NCBI GenBank assembly: GCA_028678715.1
Contig: JAJRCY010000030.1
Coordinates: 1 to 8,567 of the forward strand
Direction of reading: 5' to 3'
DNA from: Methanomicrobiales archaeon
GTDB taxonomy: Archaea; Halobacteriota; Methanomicrobia; Methanomicrobiales; JACTUA01
Length of the DNA stretch: 8,567 nucleotides
Position 1 is the first letter of the stretch. Every line of letters begins with the position of its first letter. The translations under genes were made by a program, and so were the position numbers. Below are positions 4,602-8,567 of the stretch, one piece after another. The notes under the pieces are model-generated. The model saw nothing but the letters and a program-made list of their open reading frames with translations. It did no database searches and had not been told where the DNA came from.

Positions 4602-7043
4602 TCAGGTACCGACCGAGGGGGCGTGGCGGGAGACGGCCCGCTGCGTCCATTCCGAAATGGCTATTCCAGCCGCGGCGAAGGCCGCGATCCCGGCGAGGAG
4701 GAACGGGGATACTGCCGCCAGGTTCAGTGCTGCGTGGAGAGGGGGGAGGAAGATCCCGGCCAGGAGGGCCCCGATGGCCGCCACCGCCCAGAGGTTGATC
4801 ACCCGGTTCGAGAGGAATCCCCCGTCGGGAACGAAAGTCGTTTCGGACCGGCTGAAGTACGCGAGGGCGATGTGGCCGAAGATCCATGTGGAAAACGCAC
4901 ACGTCTGGACCATGGCGGGGGAATACCCTCCGGAGAGGGCCAGGAGGTGGACCGCAGTCACGACAGCAAAGAGGCCCGCGCCCTTCGAAAGAATCCGGGC
5001 CACTGCCGGCGGATCCAGGACCTTCTCTGCCCGGCGTGCAGGCCGGCGTGCAATGACCCGCTCCTCGGCAGGCTCGGCCACGAAACCCGCGGAGGCCCCC
5101 AGGTCCATGAAGAGCTCGAGCATGATGATCTGGATCGGGGAGAAGGGGAGCGGGAGGGAGAGGAGGACGGGGAGGAGGAAGATGAGGACAAGGGCGGTCT
5201 TGACCGACAGGTAGTACACAATCCCCTTGCGGAGGTTCTCGAAGAACTTCCGGCCTTCAAAGATCCCGCGGATGATGGTGACGTAGTTGTCGTCTGCCAG
5301 GACGACCTCCGCCGCGTCCCGCGCCACGTCCGTCCCGCGGATACCCATGGCGATCCCGATGTCGGCCCCTTTCAGGGCGAGGGCATCGTTGATCCCGTTG
5401 CCCGTCACCGCCACGATCTCCCCTCGGTCCTGGAGGGCGCGGACGATCCGGTACTTGTGATGGGGGGTCGTGCGTGCAAAGACGGAAACTGAATCCAGGA
5501 GCTCGCCAAGGGCGGTGTCGTCCATCCCGTCCAGCTCATCGCCCCGGACCACCCTACCCGGGGGGGATGCAATGCCCACCGCGGCCGCGATGAACCGGGC
5601 GGTTGCCGGGTGGTCGCCGGTGACCATCAGGGTCCGGATCCCCACGGATGCGGCCCGGGCAATCGTCTCCCTGACGCCCTCCCTTGGTGGGTCCTCGAAT
5701 GCGATCAGCCCTGCAAGGACGAGATCCTTCTCGATCCGGGGGAAGGGGAGGCCGTCCTCGCCCGGCCCGAGGCTCCGGCTGGCCACGGCAATCACCCGGC
5801 GCCCCTTTGCTGTCTCCCCGGCAAGGGCGTCCGGAGCCCCCTCCGGGATCACCCGGCAGGCGGAGAAGACCTCTTCCGGTGCACCGGTGAGAAAGAGGGC
5901 GGGTTCTCCATCGGGGGAACGGATCACCGCCCGGGTCAGCCTCCCGTTCCCGAAATCCCGTTTCCTGGTGATGGGAAAGGCCGGTTCGGGAATCCCCAGC
6001 CCACGTGCGCGTTCATGGACTCCCGCATCGAGAGGAGAGGTCGTGTGGCCGGGGAGTGCCAGGGTCGCGGCCTGGAGCACCGATTGCTCGTCCGCGGGGA
6101 AGGTGGCGGCCACCCGCATCCTCCCCTCCGTAATGGTCCCTGTCTTGTCCGTCACGATCACGGTCGCGTTGCCGAGGGTCTCTGCCGCCTTGATCCTCTT
6201 CACGAGAAAATTCGATTGCGAGAGCCGGTACGCACCGAGCCCCAGTACCATGGTGATGATGATGGGGAGCTCCTCCGGTATCGTGGCAAAGGCCAGGGAG
6301 AGGCCGGTGAGCACCATGATCCGGGGGTCCTGGCCCCGCAGGATACCGACAAGCGTGATCAGGAAGACGAGGGCCACGGCGATGTACACGAGCTTCCCCG
6401 CCAGGTCCTTCATCGCCAGCTGGAGGCGCGTCTTCGGGGGGCGGATCGCCCGGGCCGATGCCGCGATCTCCCCGAGCCGGGTCCCCTTCCCCGTCGCGGT
6501 CACCCGGGCGGTCCCCTCCCCGGCCAGGACCACCGTGCCGGCATGGACGGGAGTGCCCGCTTCCTTCCGCTGGGGGAACGACTCCCCGGTCAGGGCCGAT
6601 TCGTCCACCTCCAGGTCGATGACCTGGAGGAGGATACCATCCGCAGCCACCCGGGTCCCCTGGTCCAGGACCAGCAGGTCCCCGGGCACGACGCCGAGCG
6701 CATCGATCTCGGCGACCTTCCCTCCGCGGAGGACCCGGGCCCGGGGTGAGGCGACATCCGCGAGAGAGGCGATTGCCTTCTTGGCCCGGTACTCGTTCCC
6801 CACCTCCACCAGGATCAGGAGAAGGATGATGGTGAAGATCGTGAGGGCATCCGTGATCTCCTTCCCGAGGAATGCGTACACCACGCCCACCACGAGGAGG
6901 AGGAGGATCATCGGCTCGGTGATCTCGTGCCGTGCGATCCGGAAGAAGTTCACCGGTTCTGCCCGGAAGATCTCGTTCGGCCCGACCCGGCCGAGCAGTT
7001 CCGCTGCCTCCGCATCCGAAAGTCCACGTCCCCCGTCTGCCAT
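4602..7043 (-). CDS. P-type (P2-like) cation-transporting ATPase with non-canonical active-site residues
   Basis: An 813-residue ion pump (numbered from ATG 7043). It has an N-terminal actuator segment (GLSDAEAAELLGRVGPNEI), M1-M2 at about 43-85, the phosphatase motif LTGES (151-155), M3-M4 at about 218-271 with PEELP in M4, and the phosphorylation site DKTGTIT with Asp299. A short nucleotide domain, TGDHP (475), TGNGINDALALKGADIG, and M5-M10 at about 607-799 follow. Family placement is secure; ion is not. The usual KGA lysine of the nucleotide domain is Thr386, and the TGDG aspartate is Asn549. Compared by eye with SERCA, the M5/M6 ligands are replaced by Lys615 and Glu643, with Asp647 kept. 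The frame is open to GTG 7094, but a TATA-like box at 7103-7108 leaves no leader for that start, and family similarity begins near the ATG, so 7043 was chosen. It appears monocistronic. Confidence 0.9.
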   Translation of the reverse strand: MADGGRGLSDAEAAELLGRVGPNEIFRAEPVNFFRIARHEITEPMILLLLVVGVVYAFLGKEITDALTIFTIILLLILVEVGNEYRAKKAIASLADVASPRARVLRGGKVAEIDALGVVPGDLLVLDQGTRVAADGILLQVIDLEVDESALTGESFPQRKEAGTPVHAGTVVLAGEGTARVTATGKGTRLGEIAASARAIRPPKTRLQLAMKDLAGKLVYIAVALVFLITLVGILRGQDPRIMVLTGLSLAFATIPEELPIIITMVLGLGAYRLSQSNFLVKRIKAAETLGNATVIVTDKTGTITEGRMRVAATFPADEQSVLQAATLALPGHTTSPLDAGVHERARGLGIPEPAFPITRKRDFGNGRLTRAVIRSPDGEPALFLTGAPEEVFSACRVIPEGAPDALAGETAKGRRVIAVASRSLGPGEDGLPFPRIEKDLVLAGLIAFEDPPREGVRETIARAASVGIRTLMVTGDHPATARFIAAAVGIASPPGRVVRGDELDGMDDTALGELLDSVSVFARTTPHHKYRIVRALQDRGEIVAVTGNGINDALALKGADIGIAMGIRGTDVARDAAEVVLADDNYVTIIRGIFEGRKFFENLRKGIVYYLSVKTALVLIFLLPVLLSLPLPFSPIQIIMLELFMDLGASAGFVAEPAEERVIARRPARRAEKVLDPPAVARILSKGAGLFAVVTAVHLLALSGGYSPAMVQTCAFSTWIFGHIALAYFSRSETTFVPDGGFLSNRVINLWAVAAIGALLAGIFLPPLHAALNLAAVSPFLLAGIAAFAAAGIAISEWTQRAVSRHAPSVGT

Positions 7044-7100
7044 CTGGCCTGCCTGTTCCGGGATTCTGACCCGCGTTCTCCGGTCTCTCTTCACCCGGCC

Positions 7101-7110
7101 GATTTATAGG
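7101..7110 (-). promoter_or_regulatory. TATA-like box for the P-type ATPase
   Basis: Minus-strand CCTATAAATC. A start about 25 bases downstream would fall near 7080, between the GTG at 7094 and the ATG at 7043, which is the main argument for the shorter protein. It is a single short AT-rich match in GC-rich DNA, so only a moderate call. Confidence 0.4.
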
Positions 7111-7248
7111 TATTGACATGCGGCCGGGCAGGATTACACGGGGATTCTTATCCGGGACAGGGCTACGGGTAGCCTTCTCCCCCCACCTTTCGAGGGGTAT
7201 CACCGGGTGACAGGGACATCCCCTCCCCGAATCCGCCGCACTGCAGTT

Positions 7249-7413
7249 CTATTCGTTCTCGTGACCAGGCTGAACCAGCATCCGGGCATCCCCGGCTGTT
7301 CCTGCGAGCGGAGCAGGGGCACCCTGCCGTCGCCTGCCCGTGCCTTCCCTCCCCGGTAGGCCACCCGGGGATGAGCTCCACACCAGGGGTTCCCACATGA
7401 TTCCCCTCTTCAT
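7249..7413 (-). CDS. Candidate small protein of 54 residues with strong translation signal
   Basis: A short open frame, ATG 7413 to TAG 7249, beginning MKRGIMWEPLVWSSSPGG and rich in Gly, Pro and Arg, with no domain, signal peptide or membrane segment recognised. The reason to list it is its leader: AAAGGAGGTG (7424-7433) is close to a full match to the archaeal 16S tail and lies seven bases before the ATG, and TAAATATT (about 7463-7470) upstream could be its TATA box. Against it: the amino-acid composition resembles translated GC-rich noncoding DNA, and it overlaps several hairpins. A GTG at 7421 opens a different, longer frame (to 7163) but overlaps the Shine-Dalgarno itself. Unknown function; reality uncertain. 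Confidence 0.3.
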   Translation of the reverse strand: MKRGIMWEPLVWSSSPGGLPGREGTGRRRQGAPAPLAGTAGDARMLVQPGHENE

Positions 7414-7423
7414 CCGGTACCAC

Positions 7424-7473
7424 CTCCTTTCCGGGAGAACAGTACGGGGAGAGTTGCCTTAGGAATATTTAGG
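7424..7473 (-). promoter_or_regulatory. TATA-like box and near-consensus Shine-Dalgarno
   Basis: Reading leftward: CCTAAATATTCC (7462-7473) as a possible TATA box, an expected transcript start near 7440, then AAAGGAGGTG (7424-7433), one of the best Shine-Dalgarno matches in the window. Together they make a coherent start signal for the 54-codon frame. Confidence 0.35.
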
Positions 7474-7503
7474 CTTTTTCATTAAAATAAAAAGATAAAA
7501 AAT
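7474..7503. terminator. A/T tract, possible terminator (minus strand T-rich)
   Basis: The plus strand has a CTTTTTC run (7474-7480) after a weak GCCT/AGGC stem, then an A-rich tract to 7503. Read leftward, the latter becomes TTTTTTATCTTTTTATTTT. Archaeal transcription commonly ends at such T-rich stretches, so it could stop leftward transcripts from the carboxymuconolactone decarboxylase gene or from the TATA box at 7619. Confidence 0.4.
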
Positions 7504-7616
7504 CAAGCAATTGTGTTTTCCAGAATAATTAAGTATGATGTGCTGATTTGAGGGAGGCGCAGAATATCGCCCGTTTCTGGTATTGGCCGGTGACTGAACG
7601 ATGCACTGGGCAGGCA

Positions 7617-7629
7617 AATTATATAAATT
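7617..7629. promoter_or_regulatory. Strong archaeal TATA box (TTATATAA core)
   Basis: AATTATATAAATT is close to the methanogen TATA consensus and nearly symmetrical, so direction is unclear. Leftward, it would start an RNA near 7595 that could end in the T-tract at about 7481-7503, roughly 100 nt. Rightward, it would start near 7650, antisense to the decarboxylase-like gene, within an imperfect dyad at 7641-7663. No gene is placed to use it. Confidence 0.4.
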
Positions 7630-7719
7630 CCAGTGACAGTTCAACAATACTGTTTACTATTGACCGCCCCGGTTCTCCCGCCTGCTCCCATCCTTCCCGG
7701 GGGTTTTCGGCAGGCACCC

Positions 7720-8160
7720 TCAGCGCTCCGGCCCCCCGACCCCGTTCGTGTCGCAGGATCCCCCGCACTCCGGGAGCCGGCTTTCCATCACCCGGTACGC
7801 CTCGGCCAGCACCACGGAGTTGGCGAGGAGGCCGGCGATCAGGATCACCTCCAGGATCTCCTCCCGGGTGGCGCCCTTCTGGATGGCCGCCTGCATGTGG
7901 TAGTCCACGCAGTGGCTGCACTGGAGCGCTGCGCCCACTGCCATGGAGATCAGCTCCACGGATTTTGGGTCCAGGGTAGAGGTGTCGGTGACGGCACCCT
8001 TGTACAGCAGATGGGAGATGAGCACCTCGGGCCGCTCGGACATCCGCTTGAAGATGAAGGGGACCCGGCCGTATTCCTGCTCGATCTGCTTCATCCATTC
8101 CCGAGCTGTCTTCTGCGAGCCCCTGCGTGCAATCCCGTCCAGCGTCTCTTCAAAGGTCAT
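7720..8160 (-). CDS. Carboxymuconolactone decarboxylase / AhpD-like family protein
   Basis: A 146-residue all-helical protein of the CMD/AhpD fold. The core AVGAALQCSHCVDYHMQAAIQKGATREEILEVI (residues 74-106) carries Cys81-x-x-Cys84 with His88, the arrangement used by AhpD-type disulfide reductases and peroxidase partners, so a thiol redox role is more likely than true decarboxylation. After the domain comes a short tail with a second close cysteine pair, ECGGSC (Cys132, Cys136), which is not part of the usual core. ATG 8160 is preceded by GGGAGGGAGAG (8163-8173), a good ribosome site. It follows the unrecognised gene at 8212 by 51 bases on the same strand, so the two may be co-transcribed. 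Physiological substrate unknown. Confidence 0.9.
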   Translation of the reverse strand: MTFEETLDGIARRGSQKTAREWMKQIEQEYGRVPFIFKRMSERPEVLISHLLYKGAVTDTSTLDPKSVELISMAVGAALQCSHCVDYHMQAAIQKGATREEILEVILIAGLLANSVVLAEAYRVMESRLPECGGSCDTNGVGGPER

Positions 8161-8211
8161 GACTCTCCCTCCCGGCCATTCCCGCGGGTTCCACTTCCTC
8201 CGGGGCAGGCC

Positions 8212-8567
8212 TCATACCATCACGTTGGTCTCGGAGAAGGATTTGACCCGCACCCAGATATAGGTCCGCATCCGGGACGGGAGCACATCCGCCACGTCCC
8301 CCACACGTATCCCATGCTCGATCTCCAGGTCGCGGACGGCTCCTGCGTATTCCCCGTACGGGAGCTTGACCCGGAGCCCTGCCATCTGGACGGTGACCGG
8401 GGTGGGGGAGGTCACCTCATGGATCGCCGGGAGCTTCTCCAGGATCACCTGCATGAGCCGTGGCGGCATCACCGACAGGGGGTCCTTCGCGCTCTCGGTC
8501 CGGCGCACCTCCAGCACGCGGGAGACCTCGGCCGCCATCTCCTCCAGCTTCTCCAGCTCCTCAGGGC
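8212..8567 (-). CDS. Unrecognised conserved-looking protein, C-terminal part (runs off right edge)
   Basis: The frame is open from the window edge to the TGA at 8212; 117 residues are visible and the true start is probably outside. An in-frame ATG at 8538 exists, but the nine codons before it (PEELEKLEE) read like protein continuing the following helix, and GGAGG there is too close to serve it. Visible features: a charged, possibly coiled N-terminal helix (EELEKLEEMAAEVSRVLEV), then a segment with MPPRLMQVILEKLPAIHEV, a probable beta-rich part (VTVQMAGLRVKLPYGEYAG), and a C-terminus ending VKSFSETNVMV. There are no cysteines, membrane segments or motifs that I can assign to a family. It lies upstream of the CMD gene on the same strand. 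Confidence 0.6.
   Translation of the reverse strand, partial: PEELEKLEEMAAEVSRVLEVRRTESAKDPLSVMPPRLMQVILEKLPAIHEVTSPTPVTVQMAGLRVKLPYGEYAGAVRDLEIEHGIRVGDVADVLPSRMRTYIWVRVKSFSETNVMV

Larger units (their letters stand above)
7095..7719. other. 625-base stretch without a recognisable gene
   Basis: No homologous protein or known RNA could be recognised on either strand. The right half (about 7456-7660) is A/T-rich and holds promoter- and terminator-like signals. The left half (7150-7375) is GC-rich with many short dyads, including GGCTAC/GTAGCC (7161-7174), CCGGG/CCCGG (7282-7295), GCAGGG/CCCTGC (7313-7327) and CCCCGG/CCGGGG (7351-7370). Individual candidate elements are listed separately. Confidence 0.6.

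Noticed and set aside
5470..7116. Plus-strand open frame of 548 codons opposite the P-type ATPase
   Set aside because: Antisense shadow in GC-rich DNA. The translation is Arg/Ser/Pro-rich without domains, while the minus strand has every P-type motif.
7163..7423. Minus-strand frame of 86 codons starting at GTG 7421
   Set aside because: The start overlaps the Shine-Dalgarno, the composition is not protein-like, and ATG 7413 in another frame is better placed for the same signal.
7532..7606. Possible C/D-box guide RNA (ATGATGT followed by CTGA motifs, plus strand)
   Set aside because: The first CTGA is only two bases after the C-like box, and the next is about 65 bases away, so box spacing does not fit an archaeal C/D RNA.
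7459..7647. Minus-strand frame of 62 codons across the A/T tract
   Set aside because: Its start lies upstream of the TATA box that would serve it, it has no ribosome site, and it ends in A/T-tract codons. More likely noncoding.
1..8567. CRISPR arrays, insertion sequences, integrase/attachment sites, tRNA or rRNA genes
   Set aside because: No spaced direct repeats, transposase or integrase motifs, or tRNA-like cloverleaf were found on either strand by reading.

Overview
The window looks like a stretch of a methanogenic archaeon's chromosome, most likely Methanomicrobiales. This is an inference from the gene families, the archaeal TATA-like boxes in place of -35/-10 promoters, and the mix of GGAGG-type and weak ribosome binding sites. 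No rRNA or tRNA gene is present to settle the taxonomy.

Region 1 (1-3827) is an arsenic/thiol-metal type cluster read outward from a divergent AT-rich promoter at about 730-800. Leftward are an ArsR/SmtB repressor and the start of a COG0701 (ArsP-like) permease that runs off the window. Rightward are six tightly packed genes: a small Cys-Cys protein, a 77-residue thioredoxin-like CxxC protein, a cysteine-rich DGC-motif protein, an ACR3 arsenite efflux carrier, a C_GCAxxG_C_C-type protein, and a second DGC-motif protein. The layout suggests that ArsR senses metalloid, ACR3 exports As(III), the permease may export a different (perhaps organic) arsenical or metal, and the small cysteine proteins handle the ligand or redox state. 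The C_GCAxxG_C_C gene carries what looks like two compensating one-base indels that scramble its C-terminal third.

Region 2 (3828-7094, minus strand) holds a stand-alone LigD-type 3'-phosphoesterase with all six expected catalytic residues and a ten-segment P-type cation ATPase. They are separated by a roughly 245-base stretch full of strong GC hairpins that looks like a dispersed intergenic repeat. The ATPase keeps the phosphorylated Asp but has non-standard residues at two nucleotide/Mg positions and at the usual Ca2+-binding positions.

Region 3 (7095-7719) has no recognisable gene. It is not featureless: it has a TATA-like box plus near-perfect Shine-Dalgarno ahead of a 54-codon open frame, a run of short hairpins, an A/T tract that could terminate transcription, and an isolated TATA box that could drive a small RNA.

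Region 4 (7720-8567, minus strand) has a carboxymuconolactone decarboxylase/AhpD-like protein preceded by an unrecognised gene that enters from beyond the right edge.

No CRISPR array, insertion sequence, integrase or attachment site was seen. The clearest unusual signals are the disrupted C_GCAxxG_C_C gene, the atypical ATPase, and the small transcription unit(s) in region 3. I do not see evidence strong enough to call a wholly new system.
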